64,000 bases of DNA. Origin: Gottfriedia sp002574545. Lineage in GTDB: Bacteria; Bacillota; Bacilli; Bacillales; Bacillaceae_G. The notes below the pieces were generated by a model that was not told the DNA's origin, did not search any database, and saw nothing but the letters and a program-made list of their open reading frames with translations. The stretch lies in assembly GCA_052180195.1 (NCBI GenBank), contig CP197469.1, one strand, 5' to 3'. Position numbers and translations under genes: made by a program. Numbering within the stretch: position 1 is the first letter of the stretch; every line of letters begins with the position of its first letter. Positions 50,592 through 60,280 of the stretch are shown in pieces.

Positions 50592-52653
50592 TGAATTGAC
50601 GATTAAAAAAGATGGTTTTTTTGATCTCGCAAAAGATAAAGAAGCGCTTCTTTGTTTCTTAAAAGAAGTAGAAGATAAAAAGATTCAATTCTCTTCTTTA
50701 AAAGAACGCTTAAACTATATGATTCAAGAAAACTACTATTATAATGTTGAGTTGGATTACTCCTTTGATGAAATAGAAAAATTATATGAGTTAGTATACA
50801 ATGCCGAATTCACTTTTCAATCCTACATGGCCGCATCAAAATTCTTTAAAGATTACGCATTAAAAACAAATGATGGAAAGTATTATTTAGAAGGATATGA
50901 AGATCGCATTGCGATTGTTGCACTATATTTAGGAAGAGGCAATATTGAAAAAGCATTGAAATTAGCAAAAATGATGATTCAACAAAACTATCAGCCAGCT
51001 ACACCAACTTTCTTAAATGCTGGACGAAGTAGAAGAGGCGAATTGGTGTCATGTTTCTTATTAGAAATGGACGATAGTTTAAATTCAATAGGATTTCAAA
51101 TTAATACGGCAATGCAACTGTCAAAAATCGGCGGTGGTGTTGCACTAAATCTATCTAAACTTAGAGCCAGAGGAGAGCAAATTAAGGAAATTGATAACGC
51201 TGCAAGTGGTGTTGTTCCTGTTATGAAGCTATTAGAAGATTCATTTTCATACGCTAACCAGCTAGGACAACGTAAAGGTGCTGGTGCAACCTATTTAAAT
51301 ATTTTCCACTGGGACGTAGTTGAATTTCTTGATACAAAAAAAATCAATGCCGATGAGAAAAGCAGAATTCAATCACTATCAATCGGTTTAATTGTTCCAA
51401 ATAAATTCTTTGAACTAGCAGAAAAAAATGAACCATTCTATGTATTCGCACCATATACAGTGTATAAAGAATATGGGATTCATTTAGATGATATTGATAT
51501 AGATGAAAAATATGAAGAGTTAGTAAATAATGAACGAGTTAAAAAGAAAAAACTAGATTTAAGTGCACGTGATCTTTTAGTAAAAATTGCTGCGATTCAA
51601 TTAGAATCGGGTTATCCATATTTAATGTATAAAAGTAATGCCAATCAACAGCATGCATTAAAGGATATTGGCGAAATTAAAATGTCTAATTTGTGCACAG
51701 AAATTTTTCAACTTCAAGAAACATCAGTCATCAATAATTATGGTGAAGAAGATCAGATTAAACGTGATGTGAATTGTAATTTAGGATCATTAAACATTGT
51801 AAATGTAATGGAAAATAAAGCGATCAGAGAATCTGTACATGTTGGAATTGAAGCATTAACAGCTGTAGCAGATATGACGGAAATAGAGAATGCACCTACT
51901 GTTAAAAAGGCAAATGAAGAACTTCATTCGGTTGGTCTTGGTGCAATGAATTTGCATGGATTTTTAGCGAAAAATAAAATCTCATATGAAAGTGCTGAGG
52001 CTAAAGATTTTGCGAATACATTCTTTATGATGGTAAACTTTTATTCGATCGAAAAAAGTATGCTAATCGCTAAAGAAACTGGTAAAACGTTTAAGGATTT
52101 TGAAAAGAGTGAATATGCTAAAGGCACTTATTTTGAAAAGTATACTTCAAAATCTTATGAACCTAAAACAGATAAGGTAAAAGAATTATTTAATGGAATT
52201 TATATCCCAAATGAATTTGACTGGGTTACATTAAGTAAGCAAGTACAAGCGTATGGATTATATAACAGCTATCGTTTAGCAATCGCTCCTACTCAATCGA
52301 TTAGTTATATTCAAAATGCTACTTCATCAGTTATGCCGATTGTAAATGTTATTGAATCTAGAACTTACGCAAATTCAACAACTTATTATCCGATGCCATA
52401 TTTATCAAAAAATAGTTTCTGGTATTATAAATCAGCTTATGATATTAACCAATTTAAGTTAATTGATTTAATTGCTGAAATTCAGCAGCATGTCGATCAA
52501 GGTATCAGTACAATCTTATATGTAAATAGTGATGTCTCAACGCGTGAGCTTGCTAGATACTATATTTATGCTAATAAAAAAGGATTAAAGAGTTTATATT
52601 ACACACGTACTCGTAAGTTGAGTGTAGAAGAATGTATTAGTTGTTCAGTATAA
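50569..52653 (+). CDS. nrdE: class Ib ribonucleotide reductase alpha subunit
   Basis: A 694-residue catalytic subunit that reduces ribonucleoside diphosphates. Active-site features: PTFLNAGRSRRGELVSCFLLEMDD, NLCTEIFQ, CNLGSLN, the SYIQNATSSVMP segment and the C-terminal redox pair CISC near the end. No N-terminal ATP cone, as usual for class Ib. The start is the TTG at 50569 (MRHIELNNE), eight bases after GAGGGAGTGG, overlapping nrdI; an upstream ATG at 50512 would give an unrelated N-terminus. There is no intein or intron. Confidence 0.93.
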   Translation: MRHIELNNELTIKKDGFFDLAKDKEALLCFLKEVEDKKIQFSSLKERLNYMIQENYYYNVELDYSFDEIEKLYELVYNAEFTFQSYMAASKFFKDYALKTNDGKYYLEGYEDRIAIVALYLGRGNIEKALKLAKMMIQQNYQPATPTFLNAGRSRRGELVSCFLLEMDDSLNSIGFQINTAMQLSKIGGGVALNLSKLRARGEQIKEIDNAASGVVPVMKLLEDSFSYANQLGQRKGAGATYLNIFHWDVVEFLDTKKINADEKSRIQSLSIGLIVPNKFFELAEKNEPFYVFAPYTVYKEYGIHLDDIDIDEKYEELVNNERVKKKKLDLSARDLLVKIAAIQLESGYPYLMYKSNANQQHALKDIGEIKMSNLCTEIFQLQETSVINNYGEEDQIKRDVNCNLGSLNIVNVMENKAIRESVHVGIEALTAVADMTEIENAPTVKKANEELHSVGLGAMNLHGFLAKNKISYESAEAKDFANTFFMMVNFYSIEKSMLIAKETGKTFKDFEKSEYAKGTYFEKYTSKSYEPKTDKVKELFNGIYIPNEFDWVTLSKQVQAYGLYNSYRLAIAPTQSISYIQNATSSVMPIVNVIESRTYANSTTYYPMPYLSKNSFWYYKSAYDINQFKLIDLIAEIQQHVDQGISTILYVNSDVSTRELARYYIYANKKGLKSLYYTRTRKLSVEECISCSV

Positions 52654-52703
52654 AATAGGCCAAAATGAATCTAAATTAAACGACTTAATGATCTAAAATG
52701 AAA

Positions 52704-52751
52704 TGCTCGAATATAGAATGCTATTTTGCATATTGTTCTATATCATCGAGC
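52704..52751 (+). promoter_or_regulatory. hairpin in the nrdE-nrdF gap
   Basis: GCTCGA and ATATAGAA (52704-52717) pair with TTCTATAT (52736-52743) and TCGAGC (52746-52751), giving 14 bp with a two-base bulge, followed by TTTCTTTAT. It may be a partial terminator or an RNA-stability element setting the NrdE:NrdF ratio. The gap of 124 bases is long for an nrdEF pair. Confidence 0.5.
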
Positions 52752-52777
52752 TTTCTTTATGATTAGGGGGAAAATAA

Positions 52778-53746
52778 ATGAAAGCTGTTAACTGGAATAA
52801 AAAAGAAGATGATTTTAGTTTAGTGTTTTGGAAGCAAAATCTATCTCAGTTTTGGACGGAAGAAGAAATTGTCGTTTCATCTGATAAAAATACTTGGAAT
52901 ACATTATCAAAAGAGGAACAAACTGCATTTAAAAAGGTTTTAGGTGGTCTAACATTATTAGATACTAAGCAAGGCGGAGAAGGAATGCCTTTAATATTAG
53001 TTCATCTTAAAAATTTACAAGCTAAAAGTGTACTAGCATTCATGGGTGCAATGGAAGAAGTTCATGCCAAAAGCTATTCACATATTTTTACAACTCTTGC
53101 TACAGAAGATGAAATTGAAGATTTATTTAAATGGGTGGACGAGCATCCAATTTTAACTAAGAAATCGGAATTAATTTCTTCTTATTATTTAAATTTATTA
53201 AAGCGTGATGTAACTGATGAAGAGTTATTCATGGCAATGGTTGCAAGTGTATTTTTAGAAAGTTACTTATTTTATAGTGGATTCTTCTTTCCGTTATATT
53301 TAGCAGGACAAGGTAAAATGACTGCTAGTGGTGAGATTATTAATCTAATTTTACGAGATGAAAGTATTCACGGTGTATTTGTAGGACTATTAGCGCAACA
53401 AATTTATGTCCAATTTACTGATGAACAAAAAACTCGACTTTACAATGATACCATGTCATTATTAGTTCAATTATATGAAATTGAGTTACAATATACTGAA
53501 GAAATTTATTCTTCAATTGGTTTAGTAGATGAAGTTAATAAGTTTATTCGATATAATGCAAACAAAGCGTTAATGAACTTAGGTTTTGAAACATATTTTG
53601 ATGAAGAAGATATTAATCCTATTGTTTTAAATGGTTTAAAAACGGATACTAAAAATCATGATTTCTTCTCTGTTAAAGGGAATGGGTATGTAAAAGCAGT
53701 TACAGTGGAAAAATTAACAGATGAGGATTTTGTCTTTGAATTTTAA
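52778..53746 (+). CDS. nrdF: class Ib ribonucleotide reductase beta subunit
   Basis: A 322-residue ferritin-like protein carrying the dimetal-tyrosyl radical cofactor. Metal ligands are seen in FMGAMEEVHAKSYSHIF (Glu and His) and RDESIHGVF; the C-terminal FVFEF tail resembles the peptide that docks on NrdE. TTAGGGGGA precedes the ATG. Last nrd gene; a quinone reductase gene follows after 18 bases. Confidence 0.93.
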   Translation: MKAVNWNKKEDDFSLVFWKQNLSQFWTEEEIVVSSDKNTWNTLSKEEQTAFKKVLGGLTLLDTKQGGEGMPLILVHLKNLQAKSVLAFMGAMEEVHAKSYSHIFTTLATEDEIEDLFKWVDEHPILTKKSELISSYYLNLLKRDVTDEELFMAMVASVFLESYLFYSGFFFPLYLAGQGKMTASGEIINLILRDESIHGVFVGLLAQQIYVQFTDEQKTRLYNDTMSLLVQLYEIELQYTEEIYSSIGLVDEVNKFIRYNANKALMNLGFETYFDEEDINPIVLNGLKTDTKNHDFFSVKGNGYVKAVTVEKLTDEDFVFEF

Positions 53747-53764
53747 ATGTAAGGAAGTATGTAA

Positions 53765-54733
53765 ATGAAAGCACTTGTTTTTAGAGAATTTGGTCAATCA
53801 GACGTATTAACATACGAAGAGATAGCAACACCTAAAATTTCAAATGATGAAGTATTAGTTGAAATGAAGGCTGTGGGAGTTAACTTTGCAGATATTTATC
53901 GTCGTAAAGGAAATTATCATTTAGCAGGTGATCCTCCGTATATTTTAGGGTATGAAGGCTCTGGTATTATTGCAGAAGTCGGTTCAGATGTAACGGACTA
54001 TAAAGTAGGAGATCGCGTAGCTTTTGCAGATGTTCCTTTTGCGAATGCAGAGTATGTTGCTGCAAAGGAATCTCATATTGTACCAATTCCAGATGAAATT
54101 AATTTTGAAATTGCTGCATCTATTATGCTACAAGGGTTAACTGCACATTATTTAATAAATGATAGTTATAAAATAAAAGCAGGTGATGTTGCACTTGTTC
54201 ATGCAGTCGCAGGTGGTGTTGGTCAATTATTGACTCAAATGATTCGCTTAAAAGGTGGAGAGGTAATCGGATTGACCTCATCACAAGAAAAAAGAGAAAA
54301 AGCTTTATCAATCGGTGCGAAAGAGGTATTTTTATATACTGATAATTGGGTTTCAAAAATAAAAGAGTTTACAAAAGAAAAAAATGGTGTAGATGTTGTC
54401 TATGAATCAGTCGGATCTACAATAATGGATAGCTTTGAAGCAACAAAAGTTCACGGTACAGTTGTATTTTATGGAATGGCTGGGGGGGATCCAGTTCATA
54501 TTGATCCAAGAATGTTAATGGATACCTCAAAAACACTAACCGGTGGCGACTTGTGGAATGTACTAATTTCGAAAGAAGAGAGACTACGAAGAAGTAGTGA
54601 GTTATTTAATTGGATTGCAACGAAACAATTAATCGTACAACAACCTACTGTGTTTCCTTTAAAAGATGGTAAGCTTGCTCATGACCTATTAGAAAGTAGA
54701 AAATCGACTGGAAAAATCATATTATCTGTTTAA
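53765..54733 (+). CDS. quinone oxidoreductase, zeta-crystallin type
   Basis: A 322-residue member of the medium-chain dehydrogenase family without zinc ligands: VNFADIYRRKGNY, LGYEGSGIIAEVGSDV, LQGLTAHYL and the NADPH loop HAVAGGVGQLL (in place of GxGxxG). It reduces quinones with NADPH. It lies 18 bases after nrdF and may be read through from it. A terminator follows. Confidence 0.9.
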   Translation: MKALVFREFGQSDVLTYEEIATPKISNDEVLVEMKAVGVNFADIYRRKGNYHLAGDPPYILGYEGSGIIAEVGSDVTDYKVGDRVAFADVPFANAEYVAAKESHIVPIPDEINFEIAASIMLQGLTAHYLINDSYKIKAGDVALVHAVAGGVGQLLTQMIRLKGGEVIGLTSSQEKREKALSIGAKEVFLYTDNWVSKIKEFTKEKNGVDVVYESVGSTIMDSFEATKVHGTVVFYGMAGGDPVHIDPRMLMDTSKTLTGGDLWNVLISKEERLRRSSELFNWIATKQLIVQQPTVFPLKDGKLAHDLLESRKSTGKIILSV

Positions 54734-54737
54734 TAAG

Positions 54738-54770
54738 AAAGACCAAAACAAAAGTTTTGGTCTTTTTATT
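54738..54770. terminator. bidirectional terminator
   Basis: AAAGACCAAAAC (54738-54749) pairs perfectly with GTTTTGGTCTTT (54754-54765). It serves the quinone reductase gene and the convergent kinase gene. Confidence 0.88.
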
Positions 54771-54773
54771 AAG

Positions 54774-55997
54774 CTATCTAATCGGTAGTGTTATTGTAAA
54801 AGTAGTACCATTATTACCACTAATTACGGATATGGTACCATTGTGATTTTGAATCAATTTTTTTGTTAAAGATAAACCTAGTCCGGTCCCGTCATCTTTC
54901 GTTGAGAAGAACGGATCAAAAATATATGGTAAATCTGAAGGCGGAATTCCCGATCCATCGTCTTTTAATGCAATATAAATAAAATCTTTATCAATATAAG
55001 TTGCAATGCTAATTGTAAGCTGTCCTTCTTTTTTAGCATCTAATGCATTATGAAATAAATTTAAAATTACTTGAACAAGTTGGTTTTTATCAAAGAAAAT
55101 ATGTGCTCCTACTAATTCCTCTGATAAGTAATAGTCAATTTTGACATTATTTAAAACGGTCTCGCTAAATAATAGTTGTTTAATGTGATTTGTTAAAAAA
55201 TCATTTATATTGATTGGCTCTGGCTTATAGTTCGCATTCTTTGTAATCGATAAAAAGTCTGTAATAATTCCATTTGCCCGGTCTAATTCTGGAATCAATA
55301 AATCATTAAACAATTGCTTATACCTAGATGGAGCTTCTTCTTGCAAGAATTGCAAATAACCTCTAACAGTTGTAAGTGGATTGCGGACTTCATGTGCTAT
55401 ACCTGCAGCGATTCTACCTGACATTGCTAGCTTTTCAGAATCTCTTGCCTCGTTTAAATTATGAAAAATACCAATAACTCTTGATATTTCACCATTTATA
55501 TCACGGATAATCCGTGTATTGATAATGCCATAGTTAATATTTAAAATTTCCTTATTATAAAATTCTTCGCCCGAATAAAGTGTTTGCAATATATAAATGT
55601 CTTTATCGTCTATTTTTAATAACTCTCTAATATGTCGTCCGATAAATTCGTATTTAGTGATTCTAAAATCGATCGAAACTTGTTGATTGTATAGCGTAAT
55701 TATTCCATCTTTATCGATAAATAATATGTGGTGTGGTAATGCATCATAGATTGATTGCAAAGTCCTTCTACTATTCGATAAAAAGTTAGTGAATTTAGTA
55801 TGTAATGGAAGTATATCATTATTTGTATTAGATTTACTTGTATTTCTAGTTAAATGATTCGAATTAGATAATTCGAGTGTTTCGTTCGAAAATATAGATC
55901 CAGAAGTTATTGTATTTAAAATTATTTCATACGATTTTACCTTTTCTTCAAGTTCGTTAATTTTAGCTTTTAGTTCATGTACTGGCTCGTTTATCAT
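54774..55997 (-). CDS. PAS-domain sensor histidine kinase, sporulation-kinase type
   Basis: A 407-residue cytoplasmic kinase with no membrane helix. A short coiled coil (7-30) leads to a PAS domain (about 76-185, YDALPHHILFIDKDGIITLYN). The HisKA domain has the phosphorylated His202 in AGIAHEVRNPLTTVRGYLQFL; the HATPase domain has N-box NLFHNALDA, G1 DDGSGIP, F-box DPFFSTKDDG and G2 GTGLGLSL. The HEVRNPLTTVRG pattern is that of Spo0F-directed kinases (KinA-KinE). No response regulator lies nearby, so it is an orphan kinase, probably feeding the sporulation phosphorelay. Confidence 0.88.
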   Translation of the reverse strand: MINEPVHELKAKINELEEKVKSYEIILNTITSGSIFSNETLELSNSNHLTRNTSKSNTNNDILPLHTKFTNFLSNSRRTLQSIYDALPHHILFIDKDGIITLYNQQVSIDFRITKYEFIGRHIRELLKIDDKDIYILQTLYSGEEFYNKEILNINYGIINTRIIRDINGEISRVIGIFHNLNEARDSEKLAMSGRIAAGIAHEVRNPLTTVRGYLQFLQEEAPSRYKQLFNDLLIPELDRANGIITDFLSITKNANYKPEPININDFLTNHIKQLLFSETVLNNVKIDYYLSEELVGAHIFFDKNQLVQVILNLFHNALDAKKEGQLTISIATYIDKDFIYIALKDDGSGIPPSDLPYIFDPFFSTKDDGTGLGLSLTKKLIQNHNGTISVISGNNGTTFTITLPIR

Positions 55998-56123
55998 TTA
56001 CACTATACTCCAATTTCTACTAAAATAAAATTATACTATAGTCATTATAACAAACATATCCGTTTATTTTAATGAAAATTAGAAATAATTAATTAATAAT
56101 GAAAGAACTAATAGGAGAGATGT

Positions 56124-56972
56124 ATGGAAATAAAGATTGGAGTTACTGGGTGGGGCGATCATGATAGTTTATACCCTGATCGGATTCACTCTTCAAAAAA
56201 ATTGAGACAATATTGTATGCATTTTCCAATTGTCGAAATTGATTCTTCCTATTATAGTATAATGCCACAATCAAACTATCAAAAATGGGTAAATCAAACG
56301 ACAGCTGACTTTTCATTTATTGTTAAAGCATATGGCGGAATAACGGGCCATTCAAGGCAAAACTATTCTAAAGAGGAGCAGATTTTACTGTTAACGCCAT
56401 TTTTGGAATCAATCCAGCCTTTAATTGAAGCGAATAAATTAAAAGGCATATTATTTCAGTTTCCACCTTGGTTTAATTGTAAAAAAGAAAATGTTGAATT
56501 ATTAAGAATTTTGAAAAGTAAGCTCAAAGGACTTCCTGCAATTTTAGAATTTCGTAATCAGACTTGGTTTTATCCTAGTTTTTATGAGCAAACTTTGAAA
56601 TTTATGGAGGATGAAGGGTGGATTCATTCGATCTGTGATGAGCCACAAGCAGGGAATGGTAGTATTCCGATTGTACTACACCCAACAAATTTAAATCTAA
56701 CTTTAATCCGTTTTCATGGACGAAATATTTATGGATGGAATCATAATGGACAAGATAACTGGCGTGAGGTACGTTATTTATACAGATATAATGAAGAAGA
56801 ATTGTATGAATGGGTAGAAAGAATTGAGCAGTTATCAAAAAACACAAAAGAAATTTGTATACTGTTTAATAATAATTCTGGTGGAGATGCAGCGGATAAT
56901 GCTAAACAATTAATGAAGCTGCTAGGCATTGAATTTGGACCATCCTCTACCGAGCAGCTTGAATTATTTTAG
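56124..56972 (+). CDS. DUF72 family protein (YunF-like)
   Basis: A 282-residue TIM-barrel-like protein: IGVTGWGDHDSLYP, HFPIVEIDSSYYSIM, FIVKAYGGITGH, LKGILFQFPPWF, ILEFRNQTWF and the C-terminal ILFNNNSGGDAADNA are the family motifs. Function unknown. TAGGAGAGA precedes the ATG. Its stop overlaps the convergent BdbC gene stop by four bases. Confidence 0.88.
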   Translation: MEIKIGVTGWGDHDSLYPDRIHSSKKLRQYCMHFPIVEIDSSYYSIMPQSNYQKWVNQTTADFSFIVKAYGGITGHSRQNYSKEEQILLLTPFLESIQPLIEANKLKGILFQFPPWFNCKKENVELLRILKSKLKGLPAILEFRNQTWFYPSFYEQTLKFMEDEGWIHSICDEPQAGNGSIPIVLHPTNLNLTLIRFHGRNIYGWNHNGQDNWREVRYLYRYNEEELYEWVERIEQLSKNTKEICILFNNNSGGDAADNAKQLMKLLGIEFGPSSTEQLELF

Positions 56973-57382
56973 TTTGATTTTCGTAAAAGAACTATGCAGA
57001 AAATATTAATTAGTAGGAATGCAACAAATGCTAACATTGGAATGGTAATAAATCCAAACCAATTTAAATAATCTCCAGTACAAGGGACAGGTCCACATTG
57101 TGTAGCTGTTTCTTTAAGTGCAGGAACCTTTTGAATTAAAATATGATAAATTGAAATACACATACCTATTAAGGATAAAGGTAGTGCATAAACAACATCT
57201 TTTATATTATTTTTATAAAAAGCGATTCCGATAATAAAAACAATCGGGTACATAAAAATTCGCTGATACCAGCATAATGAACATGGTGTCCAATGATTAA
57301 TTACTGAAAATGATAAACTACCTAGTGTTGCGATAATGCTTACAATCCAGGTGAGAAATAAAATTGATTGCTGTTTCTTCAT
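56969..57382 (-). CDS. bdbC: disulfide oxidoreductase, BdbC/DsbB type
   Basis: A 137-residue membrane protein with four helices. The first catalytic pair is in TPCSLCWYQR (residues 33-36) and the second is in QCGPVPCTG, the DsbB/BdbC arrangement. It reoxidises a BdbD/DsbA-like thiol oxidase by passing electrons to quinone. No bdbD is adjacent. The 3' end overlaps the DUF72 gene end. Confidence 0.9.
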   Translation of the reverse strand: MKKQQSILFLTWIVSIIATLGSLSFSVINHWTPCSLCWYQRIFMYPIVFIIGIAFYKNNIKDVVYALPLSLIGMCISIYHILIQKVPALKETATQCGPVPCTGDYLNWFGFITIPMLAFVAFLLINIFCIVLLRKSN

Positions 57383-57484
57383 ACCTTACCATCCTTAAAT
57401 TGAATTTCGATATTGCTATTGTACCTTTGATTGGATGTAAAGTGGTATAAAAACGTCGTTAGGTTGTTAAGTTTTTTAATTAAT

Positions 57485-57514
57485 AAAAGCCTGAGATTAT
57501 GTTCTCAGGCTTTT
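57485..57514 (-). terminator. terminator of deoD
   Basis: AAAAGCCTGAGA (57485-57496) pairs perfectly with TCTCAGGCTTTT (57503-57514), eight bases after the deoD stop on the minus strand. Confidence 0.88.
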
Positions 57515-57521
57515 AAATAAC

Positions 57522-58226
57522 TTAAGCGATTGCTGCATCTAGTGCGATGACAATCATATCATTAAAAGTAGTTTGTCTTTCTTGTGCAGATGTTTCTTCG
57601 CCAGTGAAGATATGGTCGCTTACCGTTAAAACAGTAAGTGCGTCTACATTATGTTTTGCTGCGATTGTATATAATGCAGTTGTTTCCATCTCTACAGCAA
57701 GAACTCCGTAATTCGCTAATTTTTCGTACATGTCCATACTATCTCGGTAGAAAATATCAGAAGTTAAAATATTTCCTACTTTCACATTTAATCCTTTATT
57801 CACAGCACCTTCATACGCTTTCTTTAATAAATCAAAGCTAGCACAAGGAGAATAATCGAAACCAGGAAATGTTTGACGATTCATATTTGAATCTGTACAA
57901 GTCGTCATCGCAATAATGACATCACGAATTTTTACATCTTTTTGAAGCCCACCACAAGTGCCAACACGAATCAACGTTTTTACACCATAACTATTAATCA
58001 ATTCATTTACATAAATCCCAATTGAAGGAATTCCCATTCCAGTACCTTGAACGGAAATTCTTTGACCTTTATAAGTACCAGTAAAACCAAGCATTCCGCG
58101 AACTTCATTATAACAAACTACATCTTCTAAAAACGTTTCTGCAATATATTTAGCTCTTAATGGATCACCAGGTAATAAAATTTTATCAGCAATTGCACCT
58201 TGTTCGGCACCAATATGTATACTCAT
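57522..58226 (-). CDS. deoD: purine nucleoside phosphorylase, DeoD type
   Basis: A 234-residue hexameric phosphorylase that splits purine (deoxy)ribonucleosides to base and sugar 1-phosphate. LPGDPLRAKYIAE (phosphate), GTGMGIPSIGIYV, RVGTCGG and the catalytic Asp in TVSDHIFTGEE are present, with VEMETTALY near 178. AGGAGGAG precedes the ATG. Monocistronic here. Confidence 0.95.
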   Translation of the reverse strand: MSIHIGAEQGAIADKILLPGDPLRAKYIAETFLEDVVCYNEVRGMLGFTGTYKGQRISVQGTGMGIPSIGIYVNELINSYGVKTLIRVGTCGGLQKDVKIRDVIIAMTTCTDSNMNRQTFPGFDYSPCASFDLLKKAYEGAVNKGLNVKVGNILTSDIFYRDSMDMYEKLANYGVLAVEMETTALYTIAAKHNVDALTVLTVSDHIFTGEETSAQERQTTFNDMIVIALDAAIA

Positions 58227-58530
58227 TTAATGCTCCTCCTTCAAAACTGTTTGTATATAGCCCATCATTATCAGTATGTTAGTTTCTACATTTAAATAAA
58301 AAACATTCTTATTTGTAACACTACTTAAAGGAAAAAGTAAGATGGACGTAGTACATATTAAATATAGAAATAAAATATTCATAGACAATATTAACCAATA
58401 CAGATAATTTATGGCGAATTTTAATTATTGCACAGGTGATAAAATATTGAAAGAGTTTACAATTAGAATTTTTAGCTTTCTTGAAATAACTAAAAATTAT
58501 TAATTTTAACTTTTTAAGGGAGAATGATCT
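58227..58530. other. intergenic, no feature recognised
   Basis: About 300 AT-rich bases between the divergent deoD and a membrane-anchored protein gene. It contains only a 21-codon frame at 58342 which I do not accept as a gene. No clear operator is seen. Confidence 0.5.
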
Positions 58531-59259
58531 ATGAAATTTCGTTTTATTGCTGCTCTATGTGTAGCTATCTTAATTATTCTACTAATTAGCAATCGTTTAG
58601 TTAATCATAGTATATTATCAAGTAGTAGCCATGTTAGCCAACTGAAAGTTCAAAAAGTAAAGTGGAATCTATCGACTAAAAAAACCTTACAAGAAGTAAC
58701 GGTATCTTCTAGATCATTGAATGCATTGCAACGAGAAAAAATTAGAATATTTATTACGACAGATCAATTAAATTCCTATAAAGTCATTGAACCTGTCTAT
58801 AATGGGAATAACCATTTTACATTTAAGTATTCCTTTAAGAAAGATATACCTTATTACGTTAGTATATTTATACATAATCAAACCCTTGATACAAAGATTT
58901 TCCAAAAGCAAAAGAACAAAAAAGGAGAAGTATTTCCGACTGCAATTTTAACGAAAAAAACTGATGATTACAGAGTTTCCCTACTTTATACTTCAATTCT
59001 TCCAAAAACTAAGAGTAAAATTACATTTAATTTTGATCAATTTAAAAAACGTTCCAAATTTACTGATCAGCAATTTTATATAATGAATGAAGAAGGAACA
59101 TATTTTAGGCTAATTAGCAATCCTAATAATCAATCAAAAGTAAGCTATGAACTTGATTTACCTGAAGCAGGTATGTATAAAATATTTTATGAATTTAAAT
59201 TAAATGACGATCGAAAATCATTTAATTTTATTTTAGACGTAAAAGACAAAGACAGCTAA
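58531..59259 (+). CDS. membrane-anchored extracytoplasmic protein, unknown
   Basis: A 242-residue protein with one N-terminal membrane helix (about 4-22) and a basic extracytoplasmic domain. The rest looks beta-rich (two similar sections ending FTFKYSFKKDIPYYVSIFI and VSYELDLPEAGMYKIFYEF), as in two immunoglobulin-like domains. Not recognised. TTAAGGGAGA precedes the ATG. The HAD gene begins 10 bases after its stop. Confidence 0.7.
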   Translation: MKFRFIAALCVAILIILLISNRLVNHSILSSSSHVSQLKVQKVKWNLSTKKTLQEVTVSSRSLNALQREKIRIFITTDQLNSYKVIEPVYNGNNHFTFKYSFKKDIPYYVSIFIHNQTLDTKIFQKQKNKKGEVFPTAILTKKTDDYRVSLLYTSILPKTKSKITFNFDQFKKRSKFTDQQFYIMNEEGTYFRLISNPNNQSKVSYELDLPEAGMYKIFYEFKLNDDRKSFNFILDVKDKDS

Positions 59260-59269
59260 GGAGTAGAAA

Positions 59270-60091
59270 ATGCACAATTTATTAATGAATTCAAAAGTAT
59301 TAGTTTTTGATTTAGATGGTACTTTGTATGATGGTACCGAGCACTACGATTACTATGCCAAATTACTTGCGAATGAGATAAGTCCAGAAAAGCGTGATTC
59401 TTTTTTAAAGGATTATCAAAAAATAAAAGATTATGACCATGCACTAACTATAGGCAAAATTTATGATTCGAAAAATGATTTAATTATATCGTTAGATCCA
59501 ATTACATTAAATCCAATTCAAGTATTTACTTGGGAAGGGCAGCTGCTTTCTAAAAATGAACTTCCAGAAAATTATCTTGAAAAAATTAATTATGAATTAC
59601 CATATATCCCAGTAGGTGATGGATGGTGGATTCCTTTAGTAGCAAGTTATCATTACGGTGCAAAAGATGTTTATCACTGTTATGATAAAACAAAGGAGTA
59701 TATGGCAACAAAAGAGTTTAGTATTCCTTATATAAAAGGTTTAAAAGAAGCATTAGAAAAAGTTAAGGATTCAAAAAAGTTAGTATTGTTAACAAACTCT
59801 GATCGAGCAGATGTAACTAGATTACTGAAACTACTTAATTTAAATGATTTATTTCATTTAGAAATTACGGATGGTAAGAAACCATTAGAAACAGAAAAGC
59901 ATTTTAAAAATATAATAAATCAGTTCAATGTTAAGCCACATGAAATTGTTTCAATTGGTGATAACTTCATTAATGAAATTTCTCCTGCTTTAAAATTGGG
60001 GATGCATGGGGTTTACATTACAAATCAAACAACGAGACAAGTAAGTGATTCCTTATTAGTTGTAAAAAAACTAGAGGAAGTATTTGAGTAA
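59270..60091 (+). CDS. HAD-superfamily hydrolase
   Basis: A 273-residue phosphatase-like protein. Motif I VFDLDGTLYDG (nucleophile near residue 14), motif II LLTNSDRADV, Lys region DGKKPLETEKHF and motif IV SIGDNFINEI are complete. A large cap domain of about 130 residues lies between I and II, including an unusual region of about 60 residues (PITLNPIQVFTWEG). Substrate unknown. It shares a transcript with the preceding gene. An alternative ATG is at 59285 (MNSKVLVF). Confidence 0.85.
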   Translation: MHNLLMNSKVLVFDLDGTLYDGTEHYDYYAKLLANEISPEKRDSFLKDYQKIKDYDHALTIGKIYDSKNDLIISLDPITLNPIQVFTWEGQLLSKNELPENYLEKINYELPYIPVGDGWWIPLVASYHYGAKDVYHCYDKTKEYMATKEFSIPYIKGLKEALEKVKDSKKLVLLTNSDRADVTRLLKLLNLNDLFHLEITDGKKPLETEKHFKNIINQFNVKPHEIVSIGDNFINEISPALKLGMHGVYITNQTTRQVSDSLLVVKKLEEVFE

Positions 60092-60097
60092 TTTGGT

Positions 60098-60132
60098 AAA
60101 ACTGTAAGCAAAAAATTGCTTACAGTTTTTTG
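60098..60132 (+). terminator. terminator of the HAD gene
   Basis: AAAACTGTAAGCAA (60098-60111) pairs perfectly with TTGCTTACAGTTTT (60116-60129) over four bases, then TT. Confidence 0.9.
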
Positions 60133-60280
60133 TGATTTTTTATCATGATTAACTAATCTTTTACACATAATTTGAATTGGTATTTCACTTTGATGTATAC
60201 TCAATTTCCATCTTTATTTTATGTGCTTCATACATACTTTGGAAATTGCTTAGAGAAAATAATGTTAGGAGGAAGTGTGA

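Noticed and set aside
50569..52653. Intein or intron in nrdE
   Set aside because: The 694-residue product is continuous and of normal class Ib length.
58342..58407. 21-codon frame with AAAGGA upstream
   Set aside because: Too short, no recognisable feature, and ordinary for AT-rich sequence.
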